Part shown: positions 31,201 to 40,463 of the stretch, piece by piece
Numbering within the stretch: position 1 is the stretch's first letter
Layout: each line of letters begins with the position of its first letter
Assembly (NCBI GenBank): GCA_947493695.1
Contig: CANLSF010000001.1
Coordinates: forward strand, 1,116,001-1,180,000
Source: an uncultured Kiloniellaceae bacterium
GTDB taxonomy: Bacteria > Pseudomonadota > Alphaproteobacteria > Kiloniellales > Kiloniellaceae
DNA: 64,000 nucleotides
Direction of reading: 5' to 3'
Notes under the pieces: generated by a model
Told to the model about the DNA's origin: nothing
Seen by the model: the letters and a program-made list of their open reading frames with translations, nothing else
The model's database searches: none
Translations under genes and position numbers: made by a program

Positions 31201-31295
31201 TCGTGTCCCCAACGCCGGATGACGCCGTCCGCCAGGGCATCGGCAAAGGCAACGCCCGCGGGGATGTTCAGAACCTTGGGTTCGGTCGCGCTCAT
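28272..31295 (-). CDS. addB: Double-strand break repair protein AddB
   Basis: 1007 residues. It is the AddA partner, with a helicase-like fold and a second nuclease domain. The N-terminal region shows ILLPNRRACRVLQEAFL. The segment VVAGSTGSIPATAKLIKVI lies where a helicase motif might be expected but is not a classical Walker A. The C-terminal nuclease has EKGTIIHEILELF and FAILDYKTGRMP with the metal-binding Asp and Lys. Few cysteines are present, so the iron-sulfur cluster of Bacillus-type AddB is probably absent. The gene lies 36 bp after the nucleotidyltransferase gene. Confidence 0.95.
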   Translation of the reverse strand: MSATEPKVLNIPAGVAFADALADGVIRRWGHDPLVLARVKILLPNRRACRVLQEAFLRVSQARALLLPRLLPLGDLDADELELTSGDVLVEANAETEIPPAIPPLRRQLLLARLIMKWGEVAAAGDGVDAPSEDQAVRLAAELASLLDQVETEGLDLQDLKNLVPQEYASHWQITLDFLEILSAQWPAIQAEAGCVGIAERRRLLLEAQSKAWQESPPEDPIVVAGSTGSIPATAKLIKVISTLPQGYVVLPGADLLATDSAWQAIGEDPSHPQFGLHHLLARLEVERADVEAWSEVEDDIATRQRAKLLSTALLPAAVTPQWLDAIEAMPPEEVRSALEPLQRIDCPGASEEAMVIALLMRETLEEDGRRAALVTPDRALARRVATELGRWGLAVDDSAGQPLATSLVGSFFRLTAEMIAGALEPLASLAALKHPMASGGQSRESYLGSLRQMEKLVWRGVRPAPGFDGLLASLNEESGNADRDQEKAACRSLVEWLAATAADFEESLETAASFESVIDAHVAFMEALAASDDQSGAERIWLGDAGTALANFVDELRDAAGSLPTISRWRYPALLSSLLEGRVVRQSFNSHPRLSILGPLEARLLHPDVMILGGLNEGTWPIEVDSGPWLSRPMRADFNLPSPERRIGLSAHDFAQAASAPRVYITRATRVDGTPTVPSRWLLRLDALLQGLGISEALASEAPDWLSWAEMLDKPERTSRGKPPSPQPPLAARPRRLSVTRIETWRRDPYALYAREILRLRPLDPIDADPGGAEKGTIIHEILELFLKDYPDRLPADPEAKLLEIGTEVFERAAVRPGLRAFWWPRFLRIAEWFATAETAWREETLKSLAEQTGRLVLSAPGGPFELTAKADRIDALRDGSFAILDYKTGRMPTDPEVEMGYAPQLPLEAAMFNAGAFGDLRGDVSHLSYWRLTGGTIAGEKKPLKQAAAVSAEAAITGLTSLIARFDNPETSYPAQPRHDRRLRFNDYAHLARIKEWTTGEGGAD

Positions 31296-31331
31296 CCGGC
31301 TTGCGGGATCATTGTGAGGCCGCCTTTTGCG

Positions 31332-32069
31332 TCAGGTTTGTACCGAGGTGAAGGAAAGCTCTTCCAGCGCCCATTCGGTCTCGCGCAGCTGTTCCGGCGT
31401 GCCGATGTGGAACCACTCGCCGTCATGACGGATGCCGAAAAGGCGCTCCTTCTCGATGGCGCGATCATACAGCAGATTGAGCGAAAAGGGGCCATCGGGC
31501 GCGTCTTCGAAAAATCTGGGATGCAGGATCTGAATCCCGGCGTAAATGAAGGGGGCCACGCCCCGTTCCTTGCGCCGCGAAATGCGTCCATCCGCATCCA
31601 TATGAAAATCGCCGACACCATCATATCCGAAGGCATAGACCGTTGGGTGCAGCAGCAGAAGCCCGTCCATCTCGCCTTCGTTCCAATGATCGGCCAGGCG
31701 TTCTAGCGCTGATGAATAACCGTCGAGCCAACAGACATCGCCGTTGGTCACAAAGAAGGGGTCTTTGCCCAGAAGCGGCAGCGCCTTCTTCACCCCGCCG
31801 CCGGTTTCCAGCAGTTCCTCCTCACGGGAGTAGACGACTCTGGGGGACGCCCGCCCTTCAAGATGCGTGACGATCTGCTCGCCCAGATAATGCAGATTGA
31901 TCACCACTTCCTCGATCCCTGCGGCCTCGACGCGATCCAGGATGGTATCCAGCATGGCCCGTCCGGAGACTTCGACCAGGGGTTTGGGCAGGTTCTCGGT
32001 CAGCATCTTCATGCGCGTCCCCAGGCCTGCCGCCAGCACCATGGCCCGTTTTGGGATCTCGGTCGTCAT
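31332..32069 (-). CDS. Nucleotidyltransferase, MurU-like (sugar-1-phosphate)
   Basis: 245 residues. It has the nucleotidyltransferase fold, with the glycine-rich AMVLAAGLGTRMKMLTENLP, then KPLVEVSGRAML and the metal-binding FVTNGDVCWLDG. In Pseudomonas, MurU makes UDP-MurNAc from MurNAc-1-phosphate as part of peptidoglycan recycling, acting after the kinase AmgK. Here the gene follows an AmgK-like kinase with an ATGA overlap, which supports the same pathway. Other sugar-1-phosphates cannot be excluded from sequence alone. Confidence 0.87.
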   Translation of the reverse strand: MTTEIPKRAMVLAAGLGTRMKMLTENLPKPLVEVSGRAMLDTILDRVEAAGIEEVVINLHYLGEQIVTHLEGRASPRVVYSREEELLETGGGVKKALPLLGKDPFFVTNGDVCWLDGYSSALERLADHWNEGEMDGLLLLHPTVYAFGYDGVGDFHMDADGRISRRKERGVAPFIYAGIQILHPRFFEDAPDGPFSLNLLYDRAIEKERLFGIRHDGEWFHIGTPEQLRETEWALEELSFTSVQT

Positions 32070-33106
32070 TCATGTCCTCCATTGCCCTGGGCATCGCTGT
32101 CGCCGGGCACGATACGCCGCTCCGCCGGAATGGTTTCGTCGAACCAGGCGCGCAGCTCCTGCAACGCGGGATGTTCGAGGGCCTCTTCGATGAGGCGCCA
32201 TGTCCGGGGAATGTATTTAAGATAGGTGGGTTTTCCGTCACGGATCAGCAGTCGGGTGAAGTTTCCGAGGATCTTCACATTGCGCTGTGCCGACATGACG
32301 GCAAATGATTTGGTGAAAGCCTCTTCCGGGAGTTCCGGAAAGGCGGCGAGGTAACGGGCAAGCGCGTCCTGTGCGACGGCGGGCGTTACATCGCGCCGCA
32401 CATCGCAGACCAGCGACATAAGATCATAGGTCAGAGGGCCGGTAACCGCGTCCTGGAAATCGAGCAGCCCGCAAGCGGCAATATCCTCGCGTTCCGCCAG
32501 TACCATCAGATTGTCGACGTGATAGTCGCGCAGCACCAGACTGTCCGGAACTGCGCGGGCCCCGGGCAGAACCGCCTGCCAGAGCGCGCGGAACTCCGCA
32601 TCAAGCGCCTTGGCCTGCTCCGGGCCGACGATCTCCGGAAGGTACCACTCTGAAAAGCGTCCGACCTCTTCGAGCAAGATTTCGTCGGAATAGGAAGGGA
32701 TCGCGATTTCGGAACCAGGTGCCGCTTGGCCGTCCCAGCGTTTATGAAGCGCGATCAGGGTGTCGATTGCCAGCCGGTAAAGTCCGGTTTCATCCTGACC
32801 ATCGGCCAGTTCGTTGGTAAAGGTCCGGTCCCCGAAATCCTCCAGAAGCAGGAAACCCCGTTCCAGATCCACTGCCAGAAACGCCGGTGTGCTGAAGCCA
32901 AGACCGCTCAGGAGCCTGCCGATATCGTGAAAGGGTGCGACCTTTTCCCGCGGTGGCGGCGCGTCCATTAACATGGCAGCGTCCCCGTCTCGGTTCAGGC
33001 GGATGTAGCGGCGGCTGGAGGCATCGCCTTTTAAAGCTTGCCGTCGGGCACGCTGCCATCCCGCCTGTTCGAGGAAATTATCAATCTGATGGTCCCGCTC
33101 GCTCAT
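32066..33106 (-). CDS. Aminoglycoside-phosphotransferase-fold kinase, AmgK-like
   Basis: 346 residues. The catalytic loop LVLRDYHVDNLMVLA and the metal-binding GLLDFQDAVTGPLTYDLMSL show a complete APH-fold small-molecule kinase. In Pseudomonas, AmgK is the anomeric kinase for MurNAc and GlcNAc, paired with MurU as here. It overlaps tsaE upstream and the nucleotidyltransferase downstream by 4 bp each (ATGA). The order tsaE - kinase - nucleotidyltransferase - addB - addA - trxA is common in alphaproteobacteria. The substrate is inferred from the pair. Confidence 0.87.
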   Translation of the reverse strand: MSERDHQIDNFLEQAGWQRARRQALKGDASSRRYIRLNRDGDAAMLMDAPPPREKVAPFHDIGRLLSGLGFSTPAFLAVDLERGFLLLEDFGDRTFTNELADGQDETGLYRLAIDTLIALHKRWDGQAAPGSEIAIPSYSDEILLEEVGRFSEWYLPEIVGPEQAKALDAEFRALWQAVLPGARAVPDSLVLRDYHVDNLMVLAEREDIAACGLLDFQDAVTGPLTYDLMSLVCDVRRDVTPAVAQDALARYLAAFPELPEEAFTKSFAVMSAQRNVKILGNFTRLLIRDGKPTYLKYIPRTWRLIEEALEHPALQELRAWFDETIPAERRIVPGDSDAQGNGGHE

Positions 33107-33633
33107 CCGCTTTGATCTCCCTGCAGCGCTGCGAGGCCGTCGGATCGGCTGGTCCAGGATCCATAAGCTGTCAAAGCTGCAGTGCGGGCTTCCGGCGTCG
33201 ATCCGAACCCGAGGTTTATCTCAAGCCGGTCGGCGGGCAGCAGGTTCCCCAAACGGCCTGGCCACTCGATCAGCGAGATGCCGTCCGAAAAGGCCTCTTC
33301 AATTCCAAGCTCGTAGGCTTCTTCTGCCTGTTCAAGACGATAGAGGTCGAAGTGCCAAACGGTCGCCGGTACGCGCTCATAGAGTTGGACCAGGGTGAAG
33401 GTCGGGCTGGGCACTTCCTCGGGTCCGGTTTCAGCAGTATCGGCGACCTCCCGCGGGAGGGCATTGATAAAGGCCCGGGCAAAACTCGTCTTGCCGGCGC
33501 CAAGGTCGCCAAAGAGGGCGAGGACGTCGCCAGACTGTACCAGTGTGCTCAGCGCGCGTGCCAGCGACGCAGTCGCTTTTTCATTGGCGAGCGCTACGGT
33601 TACTGAGGCTTGGTTGGTGTCGAGAGGTCTCAT
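33103..33633 (-). CDS. tsaE: tRNA threonylcarbamoyladenosine biosynthesis ATPase TsaE
   Basis: 176 residues from ATG 33633, chosen because MRPLDTNQASVTV gives the usual short lead before the P-loop; ATG 33687 and TTG 33699 are longer options and none has a strong ribosome-binding site. It is the ATPase that works with TsaD and TsaB in making t6A of tRNA. The Walker A is LFGDLGAGKTSFARAFI; VPSPTFTLVQLYE and VWHFDLYRL are family signatures, and SLIEWPGRL follows. It lies just after the PAS kinase gene. Confidence 0.93.
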   Translation of the reverse strand: MRPLDTNQASVTVALANEKATASLARALSTLVQSGDVLALFGDLGAGKTSFARAFINALPREVADTAETGPEEVPSPTFTLVQLYERVPATVWHFDLYRLEQAEEAYELGIEEAFSDGISLIEWPGRLGNLLPADRLEINLGFGSTPEARTAALTAYGSWTSRSDGLAALQGDQSG

Positions 33634-33728
33634 GATAGGAGAGGTTTTAACCGCCGGACCCCCGACCGGCAACAAGGGAGTGGCCATGTGCGAAGCCAAT
33701 CTTACATCCGCCCTGACCTCACCCGGCG

Positions 33729-36128
33729 TTAACCGGGCTCGGGCAGATCGTCTGTCTTTGGCGGCAGGGTTTCCAGGGTGGCTGTCGCGGTGCTCGGATC
33801 GATTGGAATGTGACAGGTGACCGAGGTTCCCTGACCTTCCACGGACTCGAGTTCGACCCAGCCGCCATGCATTTCGACCAGGCTTTTCACTAGTGAAAGT
33901 CCCAGACCCGCGCCGGACTGGCGGGCCTGTGTGCTGCCGGTCTCGAACTTCCCGAACACACGCGCCTGATCGTCGCCGGGGATACCTGCGCCGGTATCCG
34001 TCACCTTCAGACAGATCATGTTGTCGGCACGCTCTGCGCCCAGGGTGACCGACCCGCCCTGCGGGGTAAATTTGATGGCGTTGGAAAGCAGGTTGAAAAG
34101 AGCCTGCTTGAGGCGCCGTTCATCGACCAGGGCGGTGCCGGTATCCTCCGGGCATTCCAGCTTAAGACGGATGTCCCGGTTGAGGGCGCGTTCATGACCC
34201 AGGGTCTCAATAGTTTCAAGCAGTCCCAGGATGGAGGTTTCCGTGCGCTCCAGGTGCAGATAGCCGGCTTCAATTGAGGCCAGATCCAGAATATCGTTGA
34301 TCAGCGTCATCAGGCGCTGGGATGATTCGACAATCGCATGACTATATTCGAGCTGCCGCTCGTTCAGGCTGCCGAAGAACTGATTTTCCAGGATCTCGGC
34401 AAAGCCGACGATAGCGTTCAGAGGCGTCCGCAGTTCGTAGGAGATATTGGCGATGAACTCGGACTTCAGTCGATCCGCTGTCTCCAGTGCCTCGTTGCGT
34501 TCAAGCAGGGCGCGCTCGACGTTGATCGAGTCAGTGACATCCAGGAAAGTATAGAGCGACGCGCCGTCCGGCAGCGGCACCTGAGCCCAATCGACGATAG
34601 ATCCGTCGGCACGTTCGAAGCGTCCGCTCATGGATTCGGCTTCGGTTGCCTGTGCCACCATCGTTTCGAGAATTTCCGGCCATTCTTCTACGGAAACATC
34701 GAAGAAATCGCGCATGCGGTCGATCACCTGCCGGGCGTGCGGCTCGCTGGAGAGCAGATCGAGGGGCAGGTTCCAAATCCGTGCAAAGGCCGGGTTGGAG
34801 AGTTTCAGGCGGCCATCCGCGCCGTAGACCGCAACACCTTCGTAGAGATTGTCCAGGGTCTCGCGCTGAACCTCGATCAGGGTGTTGTACGAGCGTTCCA
34901 GCGTCAGCCGGTCGGTGACATCTTCGTAGGTCATGAGCACGCCACCGAAAGGATGCGGTGTTGCGACCATCCGAAGGGTGTTCCCGTCGGGCAGGTGTTG
35001 CAGTTCCTCCAGGGGTTCGATCATGGTGCGGAATTCGCGCAGACGCTGTTGCTTGAACTCAGGGTAGTTGGCGTACTCCGGCTGCCGGCGCGCGTCCCTG
35101 GCGGCGTCCAGGATATCGCTCATATCGGGCCCGCTGTTCAGGAAGCTCTCGTCGATCTGCCAAAGCGCTGCATAGGCGGAGTTGAAGAACTTTAGGCGCA
35201 TATCGGGACCCAGGATCGCGATCGCTGTTCCAAGATTCTCGAGCACGGTCGCCTGTGCCTCGATGTGCCGGGTCAGTTCGATCTGCAGATCTTCGCGGGT
35301 GGTGTCGTCGAAGGCATATCCGATCAGGCGGCCGTCCCTCAGCGGTCGTTCGTTGACCTGGTAGAGGCGCCGCGCGCCGCCGACAACAATATGATGTGCC
35401 TCCGTTTCCTGCTTGCCGCTCTCCTTGGCGCGCTGGGCGATTGTCTGACCGATGCGCCCCTGCGACTGGCCCAGAAGTTCGAGGCTTTCCGCGACGGCGT
35501 TTTCGGCTTTTGTATCCAGGGCGGCGGCGTAGGCCGCGTTGCAGTAGGTGAGATTAAGCTCGCTGTCACGCCGCCAGATCGGTATCTGAAGCGCGTCGAG
35601 AATCGTACTGAGATCTTCCGTTTCCCGCATGGCGCTGTTCAGAACGCTTTGTTGCGCGGAAACATCCCGGAACCAGATGCTGTCTGCGACGGCATGACCA
35701 TCGTTCGCTTTCGAGCGAATGCCCAGCGCTTCGTATACCCGTCCGCCTTCCCGGTGCCGCAGACTGAGGATGAAGCTCTCGCCTGATGTTCTCATGGCCT
35801 TTTCAGCTTCGATAAGCTGTAAGGCGTCCTGATCCACGAAGATCTCACAGACTTCTTCAAGGCTTGTGGCGTTCTCGACCCCGGCCCCGAGCACCGCGGC
35901 GAGGTTGCCGCTGCGGTTGAGGCGTGCGGTTTCGTGATGATAGGCCAGACAGGCAAACGGCGCGGATGAGAGCACGCTGCCCAGTACCCGGGCCTGCTTC
36001 GTCCCCTCCACGATCGCCGTTTCGGCGTCGAGCCAGCGCTTGCGATAGACAAAAGCCATCAGGGCAGCGCCTGCGATACCGAGCGCCGCAAACAAGAGTC
36101 CCGGTAGATACACCGGCAGTCCGGCCAA
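33729..36128 (-). CDS. PAS-domain histidine-kinase-like protein, phospho-acceptor His replaced by Tyr
   Basis: 799 residues from TTG 36128, supported by GGGGGGAAG five bases upstream. An N-terminal membrane helix (about 6-27) is followed by several PAS-like regions between about 45 and 540. The dimerisation box reads FIANISYELRTPLNAIVGF, with Tyr564 (codon TAC) where histidine kinases have the phosphorylated His. The ATPase domain looks intact: LKQALFNLLSNAIKF (N box), VTDTGAGIPGD (G1) and GAGLGLSLVKSLVEMHGG (G2). It could be a pseudokinase or signal through another protein. A kinase of this layout next to tsaE is, as I recall, common in alphaproteobacteria. Confidence 0.88.
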   Translation of the reverse strand: MAGLPVYLPGLLFAALGIAGAALMAFVYRKRWLDAETAIVEGTKQARVLGSVLSSAPFACLAYHHETARLNRSGNLAAVLGAGVENATSLEEVCEIFVDQDALQLIEAEKAMRTSGESFILSLRHREGGRVYEALGIRSKANDGHAVADSIWFRDVSAQQSVLNSAMRETEDLSTILDALQIPIWRRDSELNLTYCNAAYAAALDTKAENAVAESLELLGQSQGRIGQTIAQRAKESGKQETEAHHIVVGGARRLYQVNERPLRDGRLIGYAFDDTTREDLQIELTRHIEAQATVLENLGTAIAILGPDMRLKFFNSAYAALWQIDESFLNSGPDMSDILDAARDARRQPEYANYPEFKQQRLREFRTMIEPLEELQHLPDGNTLRMVATPHPFGGVLMTYEDVTDRLTLERSYNTLIEVQRETLDNLYEGVAVYGADGRLKLSNPAFARIWNLPLDLLSSEPHARQVIDRMRDFFDVSVEEWPEILETMVAQATEAESMSGRFERADGSIVDWAQVPLPDGASLYTFLDVTDSINVERALLERNEALETADRLKSEFIANISYELRTPLNAIVGFAEILENQFFGSLNERQLEYSHAIVESSQRLMTLINDILDLASIEAGYLHLERTETSILGLLETIETLGHERALNRDIRLKLECPEDTGTALVDERRLKQALFNLLSNAIKFTPQGGSVTLGAERADNMICLKVTDTGAGIPGDDQARVFGKFETGSTQARQSGAGLGLSLVKSLVEMHGGWVELESVEGQGTSVTCHIPIDPSTATATLETLPPKTDDLPEPG

Positions 36129-36439
36129 GTTGTCTTCCCCCCAACCAACCGGATCGAATCCATTGCCTCACGGACCCGATCAGATAACACTCCAGAGCAC
36201 TCTTGCGCTCTTACCGATTGAACATAATCCATTCAGTAGAGGTTGCCGACGGTGCCGGTAAACCACCTCTATTCGGATTCATGCTATGAGTCTAAGGGTT
36301 TACACGCTCCGCGACAAGCGGTCGAGCGTTCCAGTGCACCGCAAATGAAACGGGGAGGCCTAAAAAGACCTCCCCGTGGATCGCTTTGGCTGTCTTCACG
36401 CGGTTTGTACGACCGCGCTCAGCCCTATCAGTGACGTAT
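36129..36439. other. Gene-free region between the PAS kinase and ahcY
   Basis: 311 bp. It holds the ahcY terminator near its left-centre and, close to 36128, the kinase ribosome-binding site. I see no convincing ORF, RNA gene or repeat in the rest. Confidence 0.6.
36341..36377 (-). terminator. Rho-independent terminator of ahcY
   Basis: On the minus strand ACGGGGAGGTCT and AGGCCTCCCCGT form a 12-bp stem with one mismatch around TTTT, followed by TTCATTT. It begins 63 bp past the ahcY stop. Confidence 0.8.
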
Positions 36440-37868
<1,429 letters not shown>

Positions 37869-37972
37869 GTTCTAATTTGAATGCCTTAAGAATTCATGTC
37901 CATGCGCGCGAACGACATTTTGCTTGTCTCTGCGCGCCTTTTGCCACTTCAATCAGATGGTGATTAGCAGAG

Positions 37973-39775
37973 TTAATGGCTCTCGTTGAAGTCGTCGAGA
38001 AGCGCGGCAATGCGCCCGGAATCATGCTGATCCATGATCGCCATCGCCCGGTGACTGGCGGCACGCATATCAATCTTGAGAAGCCGTTTTTTGACCCGGG
38101 GCAAGCCTGTCGCGGACATGGAGAGATCACGCACTCCGAGTCCGAGAAGCAACGCGGTGTATCTTGGGTCGCCGGCCATTTCGCCGCAAACGGATATCGG
38201 GATTCGCGCCCGGAGGGCGGCACCAACGGAAAACTGAATCAGTCGCAAAACGGCGGGATGCAACGGGTTATAGAGATGGGCGACCTGCTCTTCGCTGCGG
38301 TCGATGGCCAGGGTGTACATGGTCAGGTCATTGGTGCCGATGGCAAAGAAGTCAGCGACCTGCGCCAATGCATCGGCGGCAAGTGCTGCGCCGGGTATTT
38401 CGATCATAGCGCCAACCGGCGGGACCGGGTCGGCGATCTTGATGTTCTGATCGCTGAGCTTTCTGACCACCGATCCCAGGACTTTCTTGACCTCTTTGAC
38501 TTCGTTGACGCTCGAGATCATGGGCAGGAGAATACGGACCGGCCCATGGGCCCCGGCCCGAAGGATGGCTGAGAGCTGGGTTTCCAGGAGAGAAATTTCT
38601 TTGAGAGACAAGCGGATGGCCCGCAGGCCCAGGGCAGGATTAAGGCCATTGCCCGCATAATTACCCAGGGAGGGCGCCAGTTTTTCGCCGCCCACGTCCA
38701 GAGTGCGGATCGTGACCGTATGCCCGTCCATGCCCTCGACGATGGTGCGCAGGCTTTCGTACTGCTCTTCTTCGCTGGGCAGGTCGTCGCGGTTCATGAA
38801 CATGAATTCCGTGCGCAGCAGACCCACACCCTGCGCTCCCACGGCAACGGCCTGCACCAGATCGCGCGGTAGCTCGAGGTTTGCCTGCAGGCTAATCGCC
38901 TCACCGTCTCTGGTGGCGGCATCCACGTCCCGCAAAAGCGCGAGAGACCGGCTTTCCCGCTCGAGTGCCCTGCGCCGGAGCTTGTAATCCGAGAGTCGCT
39001 TCGCTGTTGGATTGACGATGACCCGGCCGTTGCTGCCGTCAACAAGGACAGTGTCTCCTGTTGTGATACCGGCAAAGAGGCCGGTCACGCCCAGCACAGC
39101 AGGAATGCCGAGCGAGCGGGCCATGATTGCCGTATGGCCCTCAGCTCCACCCAGGTCCGTCGCAAATCCGCCAATCAGTTTCGGGTCCATCAGGGCCGTG
39201 TCGGCCGGTGTGATCTCTTCGGCGATAACGATGCTGCCGGGCGTAAGGTGGTCAAATCCGCCGTATTCGGTCTTGGTCAGGTTTCGCACGATCCGCAGTC
39301 CGACTTCGCGGACTTCCTGCGCCCGGGCGCGCAGATAGGAATCGTCCATTTCCGCGAAGTTCTTCGAAATCTCGCCGATCTCGGCCATCACCGAAGCTTC
39401 GGCGTTCAGCATTTCGCGCCGTATTCGCTGCTCGACTGCGCCGAGCAGGCTGTTGCTCCTGAGCATTTGCAGATGAGCGTCCAGCAGATATCCGAGTTCT
39501 TCCGCGGCGGCACCATGATAGCTCTCGGCCTTGGACTTCAGGTTGTCGACCTGCCTGCGGGCTTTTTCGACCGCTTCCTGGAATCGCTCAATCTCTGCGT
39601 CCAGCTTGGCTTGTGGCAACCGGTATTCCAGAACTTGAATTTCGCCGCCATCGCGCAAATGCGCCGGCCCGACGATGATGCCGGGTGAAACCCCCAGTCC
39701 CTCAAAAACGCGCTCGCCCTGGTCCTCTTCGGAACCTGGCCTGGCATCTTCAGGAGCGCTGGTTTCAGTCTTCAT
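37973..39775 (-). CDS. ptsP: Phosphoenolpyruvate-protein phosphotransferase (PTS enzyme I type)
   Basis: 600 residues. It transfers phosphate from phosphoenolpyruvate to HPr. The phospho-His is in GGAEGHTAIMARSLGIPAV, the PEP-binding region shows LLRTEFMFMNRDDLPSEEEQ, and the C-terminal catalytic Cys is in ISVCGEMAGD. A short N-terminal extension precedes the usual EI start (FEGLGVSPGIIVGPA). The GAF domain of EI-Ntr proteins is absent. It overlaps the end of the HPr gene by 11 bp. No sugar-specific EIIB/EIIC is nearby, so the chain is probably regulatory. Confidence 0.94.
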   Translation of the reverse strand: MKTETSAPEDARPGSEEDQGERVFEGLGVSPGIIVGPAHLRDGGEIQVLEYRLPQAKLDAEIERFQEAVEKARRQVDNLKSKAESYHGAAAEELGYLLDAHLQMLRSNSLLGAVEQRIRREMLNAEASVMAEIGEISKNFAEMDDSYLRARAQEVREVGLRIVRNLTKTEYGGFDHLTPGSIVIAEEITPADTALMDPKLIGGFATDLGGAEGHTAIMARSLGIPAVLGVTGLFAGITTGDTVLVDGSNGRVIVNPTAKRLSDYKLRRRALERESRSLALLRDVDAATRDGEAISLQANLELPRDLVQAVAVGAQGVGLLRTEFMFMNRDDLPSEEEQYESLRTIVEGMDGHTVTIRTLDVGGEKLAPSLGNYAGNGLNPALGLRAIRLSLKEISLLETQLSAILRAGAHGPVRILLPMISSVNEVKEVKKVLGSVVRKLSDQNIKIADPVPPVGAMIEIPGAALAADALAQVADFFAIGTNDLTMYTLAIDRSEEQVAHLYNPLHPAVLRLIQFSVGAALRARIPISVCGEMAGDPRYTALLLGLGVRDLSMSATGLPRVKKRLLKIDMRAASHRAMAIMDQHDSGRIAALLDDFNESH

Positions 39776-40031
39776 CGAACTTACTGACTACAAGCGCCGT
39801 CAAGGCGTTGACCACCTCTTCGGCGGCGGGACCCGTGGCCCTCAGCTCGATCTGGCTGCCCGGCGAGGCGGCAAGCATCATCAGGCCCATGATCGAACAG
39901 CCGGAAACTTCGGTTTCGTTTTTGCGAACCATCACTTCGGCATCATAGGCGCCTGCGACCTTTACGAACTTGGCCGATGCCCGGGCATGAAGGCCCCGCT
40001 GGTTCTGAATTGTTACGACCCTGCTGACCAT
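39765..40031 (-). CDS. HPr-family phosphocarrier protein
   Basis: 88 residues from ATG 40031. This start puts the phospho-His at residue 15 (NQRGLHARASAKF) and the regulatory Ser at 46 (SGCSIMGLMMLAAS), exactly as in classical HPr. GTG 40043, overlapping the EIIA stop as GTGA, is the alternative. It accepts phosphate from enzyme I at His15; Ser46 is the likely target of the HprK encoded three genes upstream. The gene sits between EIIA and enzyme I. Confidence 0.94.
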   Translation of the reverse strand: MVSRVVTIQNQRGLHARASAKFVKVAGAYDAEVMVRKNETEVSGCSIMGLMMLAASPGSQIELRATGPAAEEVVNALTALVVSKFDED

Positions 40032-40039
40032 GGCGAGAC

Positions 40040-40447
40040 TCACGACTGCTCGTTGGTCAGTAGCTGGGACGCAACATTGATGTATTTGCGACCCGCATCC
40101 TGTGCTTCCTTCACGGCGGAACGCATGTCATGGGATTCACGCAGGCTCGCCAACTTGATCAGCATCGGCAGATTGATACCTGCAATCACCTCGACTTCCC
40201 CGTAGTCCAGGACAGAGATTGCCAGATTTGACGGTGTGCCGCCGAACATATCGGTCAGAAGAACGACGCCTTTGCCCTGATCGACTTTTTTAACGCTTTC
40301 GATGATGTCCTGACGCCGGACTTCCATGTCATCTTCGGCACCGATGCAGATACAGGCAATGTTTGCCTGGGGTCCGACCACATGCTCAAGCGCGTCGGCA
40401 AACTCTTCTGCGAGCCGCCCATGCGTGACCAAAACCATTCCGATCAT
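40040..40447 (-). CDS. PTS EIIA component, mannose family
   Basis: 135 residues, a single EIIA-Man (fructose/mannose) domain. The phospho-His is His9 in GMVLVTHGRLAEEF, and VVLLTDMFGGTPSNLAIS is the conserved core loop. No EIIB, EIIC or EIID is fused or adjacent. In alphaproteobacteria such lone EIIA proteins, next to HPr and ChvG/ChvI, are regulatory outputs rather than transport parts. It lies 16 bp after rapZ. Confidence 0.93.
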   Translation of the reverse strand: MIGMVLVTHGRLAEEFADALEHVVGPQANIACICIGAEDDMEVRRQDIIESVKKVDQGKGVVLLTDMFGGTPSNLAISVLDYGEVEVIAGINLPMLIKLASLRESHDMRSAVKEAQDAGRKYINVASQLLTNEQS

Positions 40448-40463
40448 TGTTCGTCCTTCAGTC

